Shown here piece by piece: positions 19,681 to 29,515 of a stretch of 64,000 nucleotides of DNA. The DNA is from Roseiarcus sp963835215. Lineage in GTDB: Bacteria; Pseudomonadota; Alphaproteobacteria; Rhizobiales; Beijerinckiaceae. Where the stretch lies: contig CAWIES010000002.1 in the NCBI GenBank assembly GCA_963835215.1, forward strand, positions 124,001 through 188,000, given 5' to 3'. Each line of letters begins with the position of its first letter. The stretch's first letter is position 1. The position numbers and the translations under genes are program-made. The notes below the pieces were generated by a model, which had not been told where the DNA came from, ran no database searches, and was given only the letters and a program-made list of their open reading frames with translations.

Positions 19681-20802
19681 TCAGCCTCCGATCCCAAGCT
19701 CGCGCGCCAGCGCGTCGAGCGACCCGCCCGCCGCGGCGTCGCCCGCGAGCGCCTTGCGCGCCGAGGCGAGCGCGGCTTTCGCCTTGTCCGTCTCGTGCAG
19801 CACCGAATAGGCGCGAATGAGGCGCTGCCATTCGTTAACGTCTCCTCCACTCTCAGCGAGGCGCGTCGCCAGCCGATCGACCATGCCCTCGATCATCGCC
19901 TGCCGGTCGGCGGGCGACTGGTCCGGCGGGGGCGTGGGAACCTGCGGGATCGGCGCTGCTTGCGGAGTGAGCGCGCTCCCCTGCCCCTCCAGCGCCGCCA
20001 GGCGCGCCTGCACGGCCTGCTTCCAGGGCGCCTCAGGCGGCGCCTCGGCGAGGAGGGCGCTGTAGATGGCGCTCGCCTTCGCCGCGTCGCCGTCCTGCTC
20101 AGCGGCGAGACCGAGATAGAAGCGCGCGCTCGGTAGCCCCGGCTGCCGGGCCAGCGCCTTGTCGAAGGCGGCGCGCGCGTCGGCGGTGACGACCCCGCCC
20201 GCGGCGCCGACCAGCGCCTCGCCGTAGTCGGCGCGGGTCTGCGCGCTCTCGCCATTCACGCGCAGCGCCTGAGCGTAGGCGTGGGCGGCGTCGTCGAAAC
20301 GGCCAAGCCGCATATAGACGGGCGCGATCACCGCCCAGCCGTGGCCGTCGTCGGGCGTGGCCGCCAGCCGCTGCTCGACCCGCGCCAGCGCCGCCTCGAC
20401 TCCGGCGGCGCTCTTGACGTCGACGGTGCGCGCGGCGAGCGGCTGGTCGGGCAGGTCGGGCCGGCCGATCGCGGCGTAGAGCCCGAGCCCGACGATCGGC
20501 ACGGCGAGCGCGATCACCGTCGCCCCAATCGTTCGCGCGCGCGGCGGCTGCGGCCGGACGCCCTCAAACGCCGTCACCGCGCTCGCTGCGATCAGGCGCC
20601 GCGCGGCTTCGATGCGCGCGCCGGCGGCCTCCTCGGGGGGCAACACGCCGCGCGCCACGTCGCGCTCGATCTCGCTGAGCTGGGCCTTATAGAAGGCCGC
20701 ATCGCCCGGCCCCGCCTCGGCGCCCGGACGACGGAAGATAAGCGGCCACAGCGCGGAGAGCGCGGCGAGCCCCATCATCCCGGCAAGCACGACCCACAAC
20801 AT
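19681..20802 (-). CDS. ccmI: Cytochrome c maturation protein CcmI
   Basis: An apocytochrome c chaperone of 373 residues. Two membrane helices lie at the N-terminus (MLWVVLAGMMGLAALSALWP and TIGATVIALAVPIVGLGLYA) with an acidic-basic loop between (FYKAQLSEIERDVARG). A periplasmic TPR domain follows (HGWAVIAPVYMRLGRFDDAA; ARFYLGLAAEQDGDAAKA). I chose the ATG at 20802, as the family starts directly with the first helix. It opens the ccmI-ccmE-ccmF-ccmH run, the order known as cycHJKL in rhizobia. Confidence 0.93.
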   Translation of the reverse strand: MLWVVLAGMMGLAALSALWPLIFRRPGAEAGPGDAAFYKAQLSEIERDVARGVLPPEEAAGARIEAARRLIAASAVTAFEGVRPQPPRARTIGATVIALAVPIVGLGLYAAIGRPDLPDQPLAARTVDVKSAAGVEAALARVEQRLAATPDDGHGWAVIAPVYMRLGRFDDAAHAYAQALRVNGESAQTRADYGEALVGAAGGVVTADARAAFDKALARQPGLPSARFYLGLAAEQDGDAAKASAIYSALLAEAPPEAPWKQAVQARLAALEGQGSALTPQAAPIPQVPTPPPDQSPADRQAMIEGMVDRLATRLAESGGDVNEWQRLIRAYSVLHETDKAKAALASARKALAGDAAAGGSLDALARELGIGG

Positions 20803-20899
20803 GGTTTCGGCCTCTCGCGACTCGCGCGCGCCCACGTCCAGCGAGCGCGGTCATAGAACAGGTCGCCCCCCACAGGAAATGGGCAAACATCGCCGTGGT

Positions 20900-22335
20900 T
20901 TAGAGCCGCGGCAGGCGCAGGGTGGCGCGCAACCCGCCGAGCGGGCTCTCCTCGAGCTTGCAGCGAGCCGCCATAGGCGGCGGCGAGGTCGACGACGATC
21001 GACAGGCCGAGGCCCGAGCCGGGCCGCGATTCGTCGAGCCGGCGCCCGCGCTCCAGCGCCGCCTGGCGCTCCTGTTCGGTCGAGGCCCGGCCCGTCGTCG
21101 TCGATCGTCGCGACAAAATAGAGGCGGCCGATTTCGAGGCTCGTCGGCTCGGGCGCTGCGGCGATGACAACGCGCTCGCGCGCCCATTTGCCGGCGTTGT
21201 CGAGCAGATTGCCGATCAGGTCGGTCAGGTCCTGCGATTCGCCGCGAAAGCGCAGGCCGTCGGGAACCTCGATCAGAAACTCGACCGCGCGTTCGCGATA
21301 GACCTTCTCGAACGTGCGCACGAGCTCCTCGATCACCGGCTTGACCTCGGTCGCCGCGCCCGACCGACCCGGCGCGCGCCGCCGCGCGCGCGCGATCGAG
21401 ATAGAAGCTCACTTGCCGGCGCATCACGTCTGCCTGCTCGCGCACCTTTTCGGCGAGCGTCGGACTGCCGGCGTCGGCTTCGTTGACGATGACGCTGAGC
21501 GGCGTCTTCAGCGCATGGGCGAGATTGCCGACCTGCGTGCGCGCGCGCTCGACGACCTCGCGATTGGCGTCGAGCAGCAGATTGACCTCGGCGGCGAGCG
21601 GCGCGACGTCCTGCGGGAAAATCGCCGCTGATGCGCTCGGCTTCGCCGCGCCGGATCGCCGCGACGCCCTCGCGCAGCACGCCGCAGCGGCCGCAGCCCG
21701 AAGCGCACCGCCAGCGCCGTCGAGCCGAGCAGCGCCACCGCCAGAATGCAAGAAGGTCGCCGCCAGCGCATATTCGAAGTCGCTCGATCTGGGTCTCGAT
21801 CACCTCGGCGTTGGCGGCGACCTGAACGAGAAAGCGCCCCTCGTCGCCAGCGTCGATTTCGCGCTCGATCATGCGCAGCGGCTTGTCGCCGGGACCGACG
21901 ACATAGCCGCTACGCACGCCTTTGCGGTCATCGTGCGGGTCGTCGTCGCCAAGGCTGCGGCAATTGGGTGGCGAACAGCGAACGCGAGGTGTGGATCTCG
22001 GGATGGGGCAGATCGAGGCGGGTGATCTGCCAGTACCAGCCCGAGAAGGCGAGCTCGAACTGCGGGTCGATCACCGCTGGCGCCCGGCCGGCGGCTCCTC
22101 GCCTGAAGCGGCGACATTGGCGACCAGCGCCTTGAGATAGACGCCGAGCTGCTCGTCGAAATTCGCCTCGGCCGAGCGCGCGTTGAGCGCGGACAGGCCG
22201 AGCCCGGCGACGACCAGGATCGATCGAACTCCAGAACGCCGCGGAAAGGAACAGTCGGGAGGCGATCGATTGCGCGTTGAGCGCCTTGCGCAGGGTCGCG
22301 AACCCCCAGCCGCCAGAACGAGGCTGCGCGGTCAG
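20900..22335 (-). CDS. Sensor histidine kinase, about eleven frameshifts
   Basis: Reads in order as a membrane sensor kinase of about 475 residues if roughly eleven single extra bases are removed (near 22222, 22092, 22084, 21946, 21776, 21748, 21698, 21612, 21360, 21080 and 20958). It contains a first membrane helix (SRLFLSAAFWSS), a periplasmic sensor segment (LAFSGWYWQITRLDLPHPEI), a second helix (LAVALLGSTALAVRFGLRPL), the phospho-acceptor box GNLAHALKTPLSVIVNEA, the N box LIGNLLDNAGKWA, DDDGPGL and RPGSGLGLSIVVDLAAAYGG. The start codon is not clear; the stop of the response regulator gene lies at its 5' edge. All breaks are +1, so errors are more likely than decay. Confidence 0.75.
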
Positions 22336-23044
22336 GTGGCGCTCCTGCGCTTGGCTGCGGCCGCAACCCCCGCCGCGGCCTCGGCGTCCGGCTCGACGAT
22401 ATAGCCGAGGCCGCGCGCGGTCTGGATCACGTCGACGCCGAGCTTCTTGCGCAGGCGGCCGACGAAGACCTCGATCGTATTGGAATCGCGGTCGAAATCC
22501 TGGTCGTAGAGGTGCTCGACGATCTCGCTGCGCGAGACGATGCGGCCGGCGTGGTGCATCAGATAGGACAGCAGGCGGTATTCGTGGCTGGTCAGCTTGA
22601 CCGCGGCGCCGTTGACCGTGACGCGGCCGGCGCGCGCGTCGAGCCGCACCGGCCCGGCGACCAGCTCGCTCGGTGGCATGGCCGGCGGCGCGGCGCAGCA
22701 GCGCGCGCAGGCGCGCCAGCACCTCCTCCATGTGGAAGGGCTTGGCGACATAATCGTCGGCGCCGGCGTCGAAGCCCTGCACCTTGTCGCTCCAGCGATC
22801 GCGCGCGGTGAGGATCAGCACCGGCATCGTCGCGGCCCGCCTTGCGCCAGGCTTCGAGCACCGACACGCCGTCGCGCTTGGGCAGGCCGATGTCGAGCAC
22901 GATCGCGTCATAGGGCTCGGTGTCGCCGAGGAACCAGCCCTCCTCGCCGTCGAAGGCGCGATCGACGGCGTAGCCCGCGCTTTCCAGCGCCGCGACGATC
23001 TGCCGGTTGAGATCGCGATCGTCTTCGACGACGAGCAGACGCAT
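22332..23044 (-). CDS. OmpR-family response regulator, two frameshifts
   Basis: A two-domain response regulator of about 237 residues. The receiver starts MRLLVVEDDRDLNRQIVAAL, has the phospho-Asp in DAIVLDIGLPKRDG (about residue 51), and continues, after a +1 shift near 22830, with MPVLILTARDRWSDKVQGFD and VAKPF. After a second shift near 22674 comes the winged helix with TSHEYRLLSYLMHHAG and RLRKKLGVDVIQTARGLGYI. It pairs with the sensor kinase directly downstream. The PepSY gene ends 22 bases upstream of its start, so all three are probably one operon. Confidence 0.85.
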
Positions 23045-23066
23045 GTCGTTCAGCCGCCTCTTACGC

Positions 23067-23432
23067 TCAATTCTTGGGGATGGGTTCGCGCGCGTTGCGC
23101 GCCGCGATCAGCTTGCCGGTCACCGCGTTCATGACGACGTGCAACAGCACCCCGTCGCGATGCAGCAGCGCGATCTCGTAGACCAATTCGTCGCCGGAAC
23201 GGCAGAGCTTGGCCGACAGGGCCTCGGCCTTGAACTGCGTCGCCGCCGCCTTTAGCACGGCGAACGGCTCGAGCAGGTGACGGTTCTTGATTTCCTCGCG
23301 CGTCTCGCTCGGCGAAAGGCAGGTCGATCTGACCGCGACGCGCACCTCGAGCTCGCTCGCCAGCGCCGCGCCGGCGCCGAGCGCGCCGAGGGCGAGTGCG
23401 AGGGCGAGGACCGTCGTCGACTTACGCGCCAT
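23067..23432 (-). CDS. Exported PepSY-like protein
   Basis: A 121-residue protein with a signal peptide (KSTTVLALALALGALGAGAA) and a C-terminal PepSY-like fold: DELVYEIALLHRDGVLLHVV followed by NAVTGKLIAARNARE, the usual strand-strand plus DA-x-TG-x-[IL] pattern. It contains two Cys (TCLSP, KLCRS) that may form a disulfide. PepSY proteins next to response-regulator and kinase genes are common in proteobacteria and may tune the periplasmic signal; that link is inferred from position. Confidence 0.75.
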   Translation of the reverse strand: MARKSTTVLALALALGALGAGAALASELEVRVAVRSTCLSPSETREEIKNRHLLEPFAVLKAAATQFKAEALSAKLCRSGDELVYEIALLHRDGVLLHVVMNAVTGKLIAARNAREPIPKN

Positions 23433-23543
23433 GCCGCAGTCTTTCCTCGCACGCCTGAATAAGCGATGAATGCGGGTTATAGACGGCTGGCGCGGCGCCG
23501 GCCAATCCTATCGGGCGCCTGCCGCGGTGATCGTAACAATTTG

Positions 23544-24299
23544 ATGGGAAATCGACGCAAACGATTGGCTGGGGCCGCCTTGGCGGCGTGGCTTGCCGCC
23601 TCCTCGCCAGCCGGCGCGGTGGTGGGCGCGAGCGAGCCCGGCGACCGGTTCGCGGACCATGTCGTCATGGTGCTCGCGCGCGGGGGCGAGCGCGAGGGCT
23701 TTTGCACTGGAATCGTGCTCGGACCGCACATCGTGCTGACGGCCGCCCATTGCCTCGGGCCGACCCGCGACATGGCCGTCCACTACCGCGACGCGGTCGG
23801 CAAGCCGGTGCTGATCGCGGTCGCCGCAACCGCGACCCATCCGCTCTACCGGGCCAACGCGATCGTCACGCGCGAGGTGTCGATCGACCTTGCTTTGGTC
23901 GAGACCGAGACGCCGATCGATTCGCGCTTCTCTCCGGCGCGCCTCGCCGAGGGCGAGGGTCCGTCGGTCGGCGCCGAGGCGATCCTTGCCGGCTTTGGGG
24001 TCGCGCATGAGGGCGACGCGGCGACTGGCGGGACGTTGCGCAGCGCGCGCCTCAAGGTCCGCGCGCCGCTGTCGTCAATTTTGCTATGGACGGAGGACGC
24101 GGACGACGCCGGCGCTGGCGCCTGTGGGGGCGATTCGGGCGGACCGCTGTTCCTTGCCGACGGCGAAACCGTCGCGGCGCTGGTCGCCTGGACCTCGGGG
24201 GCCGAGCGTGGCAAACGCTGCGGCCTGCTCACGCAAGGACCGCTCCTCGCGCCGCAGCGGGAGTGGATCGACAAGACGATGGCGCGGTGGGGGCGGTAG
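23544..24299 (+). CDS. Secreted trypsin-like serine protease (S1)
   Basis: A 251-residue exported protease of the chymotrypsin fold. The signal peptide is RLAGAALAAWLAASSPAGA. The catalytic triad is complete: His in VLTAAHCLG, Asp in SIDLALVETETP and Ser in ACGGDSGGPLF. Cys pairs (FCTG/AHC, ACGGDS/KRCGL) match two trypsin disulfides. Two starts are possible; I chose the ATG at 23544 because it puts the signal peptide near the N-terminus. It is divergent from the PepSY gene, with 111 bases between. Confidence 0.87.
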   Translation: MGNRRKRLAGAALAAWLAASSPAGAVVGASEPGDRFADHVVMVLARGGEREGFCTGIVLGPHIVLTAAHCLGPTRDMAVHYRDAVGKPVLIAVAATATHPLYRANAIVTREVSIDLALVETETPIDSRFSPARLAEGEGPSVGAEAILAGFGVAHEGDAATGGTLRSARLKVRAPLSSILLWTEDADDAGAGACGGDSGGPLFLADGETVAALVAWTSGAERGKRCGLLTQGPLLAPQREWIDKTMARWGR

Positions 24300-24310
24300 G
24301 CCGGCCCGCT

Positions 24311-24797
24311 TCAACGACGCCCCTTGCGCGCGGGCCGGTTTGGCCATTTGACGATATGGTCCACCCAGTCGTCCTCGGGAATATCGTCCTCGCTGGCGGC
24401 GACTCGGCCGCCGACCGAAATTCCCGCCTGGCGGACCGTGTCGGGCGTGCCGGAGACGAGCGGGTGCCACCAGGCAAGGTCGCGCCCCTCGGCGACGCAG
24501 GCGATAGGCGCAGGTGACCGGCAACCAGCTTAGGCTGCGCACGGTTTCGGGGGTCAGCTTGACGCAGTCGGGGACCCGGCTCTGCCGGCGGCGATAGTCG
24601 CGGCAGCGGCAGGTCTCGCCGTCGAGCAATTTACAACCAATGTCTGTGAAGTGGATGGCGCCGGTGTCGACGTCCTCGAGCTTGACCAGACAACAGCGGG
24701 CGCAGCCGTCGCACAGGCTCTCCCATTCCTCGCGATTCATTTCGTCGAGCGTCTTGACCCGCCAGAACGGCGCGGCCGGCGAAGGACTTTGCGCCAT
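24311..24797 (-). CDS. YcgN/UPF0260-family cysteine-cluster protein, one frameshift
   Basis: A protein of about 160 residues with a dense set of Cys in the first half (CDGCARCC near residue 29, then GCKLLDGETCRCRDY and DCVKLTPETV), a pattern of the YcgN family thought to bind Fe-S or zinc. The second half (EGRDLAWWHPLVSGTPDTV and ending EDDWVDHIVKWPNRPARKGRR) is one frame over. Removing one base near 24497 restores it to the stop at 24311. The biochemical role is unknown. It converges on the protease gene, with 11 bases between stops. Confidence 0.82.
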
Positions 24798-24960
24798 GCA
24801 CTTCCCCTTCGCGCGAGAGCCGACCGCTCGTGGGTGGGCCCGCCACTCGCGCCACTTCGCTTGGCGCTGCTGAGGCTGCGCGTCAAGTCGTTCAAATCGC
24901 GGCGGATCGTGCTAAGGAACGGCCGCCGGCAAGATCGGGCAAGTTCAGGCGAGGGCGAGC

Positions 24961-27218
24961 GTGGCGGACGGGGATCGAACCTCCCGTTTCTGGAGAGGCG
25001 TCAGGCGCGCGCTGCTCGCCTTCGACGCCTTCGTCGATTCGTCGATGTTCGAGGGACAGCGGCGCTCGGTCGGCACGCTCAAGGCGATTGCCGCCCTCTC
25101 TGACCGGCTGCATGTCGCGGGGCCGCGCAAATTCCTGATCGATGTGACCTGCGAGGGTCTCAACCTCTCGATCGTCGGCGCTGGTCGTCGTGCTGGCGCT
25201 CGCCCAGCCGGCGTTTCGCCTGACCGGCGATGACGACTGGCTCAAACGTCAGGACCTCGCGGTCACGTTCCTCGATCGCTACGGCGTCGAAGTCGGGCGG
25301 CGCGGCATCAAGCATGACGACGCAATCCCGTTCGACGAACTGCCCGATCATTTCATCAAGGCGGTGCTGGCGACCGAAGATCGCCGCTTCTTCGAGCATT
25401 TCGGCATCGACGTCGTTGGCACGCTGCGCGCGCTCACCGTCAACGCCCATGCCGGCGGCGTGGTGCAAGGCGGCTCGTCGATCACCCAGCAGCTCGCCAA
25501 GAACCTGTTCCTGACCAACGAGCGCTCGATCTCGCGCAAGATCAACGAAGCCTATCTCGCGCTGTGGCTCGAGCATCATCTGACCAAGAAGCAGATTCTC
25601 GGCCTCTATCTCGATCGCGCCTACATGGGCGGGGGCGCTTTCGGCGTCCAGGCGGCGGCGCAATATCTATTTCGGCAAGTCGGCGCGCGACATCAACCTG
25701 CCTGAAGCGGCCATGCTCGCCGGCCTGTTCAAGGCGCCGACCAAATATTCGCCCGACGTCAATCTGCCGGCCGCGCGCGCGCGCGCCAACGACGTGCTGA
25801 GCAACCTCGTCGACGCCGGCTTTATGACCGAGGGGCAAGTCTACGCGGCGCGGCGCAATCCGGCGACGCCGGTCAACCAGAACGGCGTCTCCAGCCCCGA
25901 CTGGTATCTCGACTTCGCCTATCAAGAGGTCAAGGCGCTCTCAGATGCAGGCAAGCTCGGCAATGAGCGGGTGCTGACCGTACGCACCGGCCTCGACACC
26001 GGCATCCAGGACAAGGCCGACGCGGTGATCGAGGACATGCTGCGGGTCAACGCGCCCGCCTACAACGCCCATCAGGCGGCGACGGTCATCGCCGACACCG
26101 ACGGCCTCGTGCGCGCGATGGTGGGCGGGCGCGATTATGGCGCGAGCCAGTACAACCGCGCCATTGACGCGGCGCGCCAGCCCGGCTCATCGTTCAAGAT
26201 TTTCGTCTATATGACCGCGTTGCTGACCGGCAAGTACCACAAGGACTCGACGGTGCAAGCAGGTGGCATCTGCATCGGCGATTATTGCGTGCATAATTTC
26301 GGTGGCGAGAGCGGCGGCGCGATGCCGCTCTATGTCGCGCTCGCGCAGTCGTACAACACCGCCGCGATCTGGATGTCGGTGAAGATCGGCGAGGCCTACT
26401 GGCCGACCGGCAAGCCCTATCACATGGGCAAGATCGCCGAGCTCGGGCGCTCCAAGATCGTCGAGACGGCCCGAAAAATGGGGCTGACGACGCCGCTCGC
26501 CGACACCGTTTCGCTGCCGGTCGGCGCCGACGAAGTGAAGATGATCGACATGGTCGGCGCCAACGCCGTGCTCGCGAACGGCGGCAGGAGGGCCACGCCC
26601 TATGCGGCGATCGAGATCCGCAATTCGGCCGGCGCCGTGGTCTACAGCCACTTGGCCGACGGGCCGCCGCCCTTGCAGGTGCTGCCGGCCGACAAGGTCG
26701 CCGAGATGAACAACATCATGACCCATGTGCTGACCGAAGGCACGGGGCGCGCGGCGCAGATTCCCGGTCTGGTGATTTCCGGCAAGACCGGCACGACCAA
26801 TGGGCCGACCAACGCCTGGTTCAACGCCTTCACCGGCAATTTGGTTGGCAGTGTCTGGTTCGGCAACGACGACAACACGACGATGACCGGCAGTATGCAA
26901 GGCGGCGCGCTGCCGGCGCAGACCTGGCGCGCAATCATGGCCTACGCGCATGAGGGCCTCGAAACCAAACCGCCCTATGGCGTGCCGCCGATCGGCGGGG
27001 CGGCGATCGCCGCCGCCACGGCGACGCACACTGGCGCTGGCATCGTCGAGGCGCCGCGTCAGGTCGGTCTGTCGCCGCGCTCGGCGCAGATCATGCTCGA
27101 GATCGGCGACTTCCTCCACTCGGCCGAGAAACACGGCGCGATCACGCCCGCCGCACGCTACGCGGCGGGGCCGCCGGGCGGGATCGCGATCGAGCGCGAG
27201 GGCGCCGCGGCGCCCTGA
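24961..27218 (+). CDS. Class A penicillin-binding protein (transglycosylase/transpeptidase), two frameshifts
   Basis: A bifunctional murein synthase of about 750 residues. A cytosolic tail and membrane helix (SALVVVLALAQPAF after correcting one base near 25177) lead to the GT51 domain: VLATEDRRFFEHFGIDVVG, QGGSSITQQLAKNLFL, and YFGKSARDINLPEAAMLAGL after a second correction near 25667. The transpeptidase motifs are SSFK (PGSSFKIF), SYN and KTGTT. It starts at a GTG and has GAG residues upstream. A second class A PBP lies at 33529, so the two may share or split cell-wall duties. It is followed by the DUF1214/DUF1254 pair. Confidence 0.9.
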
Positions 27219-27308
27219 CCGGCGCTTGACTTCGCCCGAAGGGATGGCGACTTTCCCGCCGCGGCTCGAGGGCGTTCTGAAAACCGGGCTGGCGCAGGAC
27301 TCCCTAAA

Positions 27309-27887
27309 GTGGCGACGATCGTCAAAGCATTCGCGGCCGGCGCGGCGGGCCTCGCGCTCGGCGTAGCGGCGAGCGGGGCGATTCTCGCCCGCGACCCGCC
27401 GTTCGGCGTGCTGTCGATCGGCCCCTGGCGCGTCGCCGCCAAGGCGGGCTCGCCTGACGCCGACCCCTACACAAGGGCGGCGCTCGAGCGCAGCGGCCAA
27501 ATTCCGCTCGCGCTGGGCGAGGGCTTGCAACTCGTCGCGCGCGTCGACAGCGACGGGCGCAAGCTCGATCGGCGTTGCCTCTACCGGGTCGGCGCGCGCA
27601 CGCCGGCGGCGCGCTACTGGACGCTTAGCCTCGTCGACCGCGACGGGTTCCCGGTCGAAAACGCGGCCGGGCGTTACGGCTTCCGCTCCAGCGAGATCCT
27701 GCGCGAGGACGACGGGAGCTTCGCCATTTTCGTCTCTGGGCTCGCCCATTCGGGCAACTGGCTGCCGATCGGCCACGCAGACGGCTTCGCGCTGGTGCTG
27801 CGCCTCTACGACACGCCGCTCGCCGCCAGCGCCGGCGGCATCGACAAGACGACCGCGCCGACGATCGTTCGGGAAGAGTGCGCATGA
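27309..27887 (+). CDS. DUF1214-domain membrane-anchored protein
   Basis: A 192-residue protein with one N-terminal membrane helix or uncleaved signal (AFAAGAAGLALGVAASGAIL) and a beta-rich DUF1214 domain: CLYRVGARTPAARYWTLSLV, YGFRSSEILREDDGSFAIFV and NWLPIGHADGFALVLRLYDT near the end, the latter being the signature of the family. In many bacteria DUF1214 is the C-terminal half of a DUF1254-DUF1214 protein; here the halves are separate genes in reverse order and overlap by ATGA, which suggests they form a complex. The function is unknown. Confidence 0.82.
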   Translation: MATIVKAFAAGAAGLALGVAASGAILARDPPFGVLSIGPWRVAAKAGSPDADPYTRAALERSGQIPLALGEGLQLVARVDSDGRKLDRRCLYRVGARTPAARYWTLSLVDRDGFPVENAAGRYGFRSSEILREDDGSFAIFVSGLAHSGNWLPIGHADGFALVLRLYDTPLAASAGGIDKTTAPTIVREECA

Positions 27888-28462
27888 ATCTCGGCGCGCG
27901 GCTTGGGGGCGTCGCTCTGTTCGTCGCCGCGACTTTGGTGGTGGCTGCGCTCGTCCATTTTTGCATCGTGCTGGTCATCCCGACCGTCGCCGCGCGCGAC
28001 GCCTACGCGCGCCTCGCCGAACTTGGGCCGCCGGGTGTTACGACGCCGCTGCCGCGCGCGGCGCCGAGCGAGCGCCGCTTCCCATGGGACGACCCCGCGC
28101 TCGCGGGCGCCTTCTGCCGTTTCGACCTCTCGAACGGTCCGGTGCGCGTCAAGGCGCCGACCGGGCGCGCCGGCTTTGCCTCGCTATCGTTCCACACGCG
28201 CCACGGCGCGGTGTTCTACGCGCTCACCGACCGCGCGGCGACGCACGGGCGGATGGAAGCGGTAATCGCCACGCCCGCCCAGTTGCGCACGCTGATCGCG
28301 CATGACGACGAGGACGATCCCTCGCAAGACCTGCGCGTCGTCTCGCCGACCAACGAAGGCTTCGTGGTCTTCCGCGCGTTCAGCGAATTGCCGAGCCTCT
28401 ACACAGCGGCGATGGAAGAAGCGCAGACGATGACCTGCGCGCCCGAGCCGCCGCCGCAATAG
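27884..28462 (+). CDS. DUF1254-domain membrane-anchored protein
   Basis: A 192-residue protein with one N-terminal membrane helix (GVALFVAATLVVAALVHFCI) and a DUF1254-type domain: FPWDDPALAGAFCRFDLSNG, then FASLSFHTRHGAVFYALTDR. Its ATG at 27884 overlaps the stop of the DUF1214 gene, so the two are translated together and probably act together at the inner membrane. The GTG at 27878 is an alternative start. No enzymatic residue can be assigned. Confidence 0.8.
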   Translation: MNLGARLGGVALFVAATLVVAALVHFCIVLVIPTVAARDAYARLAELGPPGVTTPLPRAAPSERRFPWDDPALAGAFCRFDLSNGPVRVKAPTGRAGFASLSFHTRHGAVFYALTDRAATHGRMEAVIATPAQLRTLIAHDDEDDPSQDLRVVSPTNEGFVVFRAFSELPSLYTAAMEEAQTMTCAPEPPPQ

Positions 28463-28553
28463 TCACGCGCAATCTCAGCGCGGCGTGTGGACTTTCGCCG
28501 AGGTTCCGGCGATGCTCTCGCCAACATAGAAGCCTGTTGAGAGGGCCCGCCTG

Positions 28554-29484
<931 letters not shown>

Positions 29485-29515
29485 CGCTTTTGATGCGCTC
29501 GATTGTTGGGACGCA

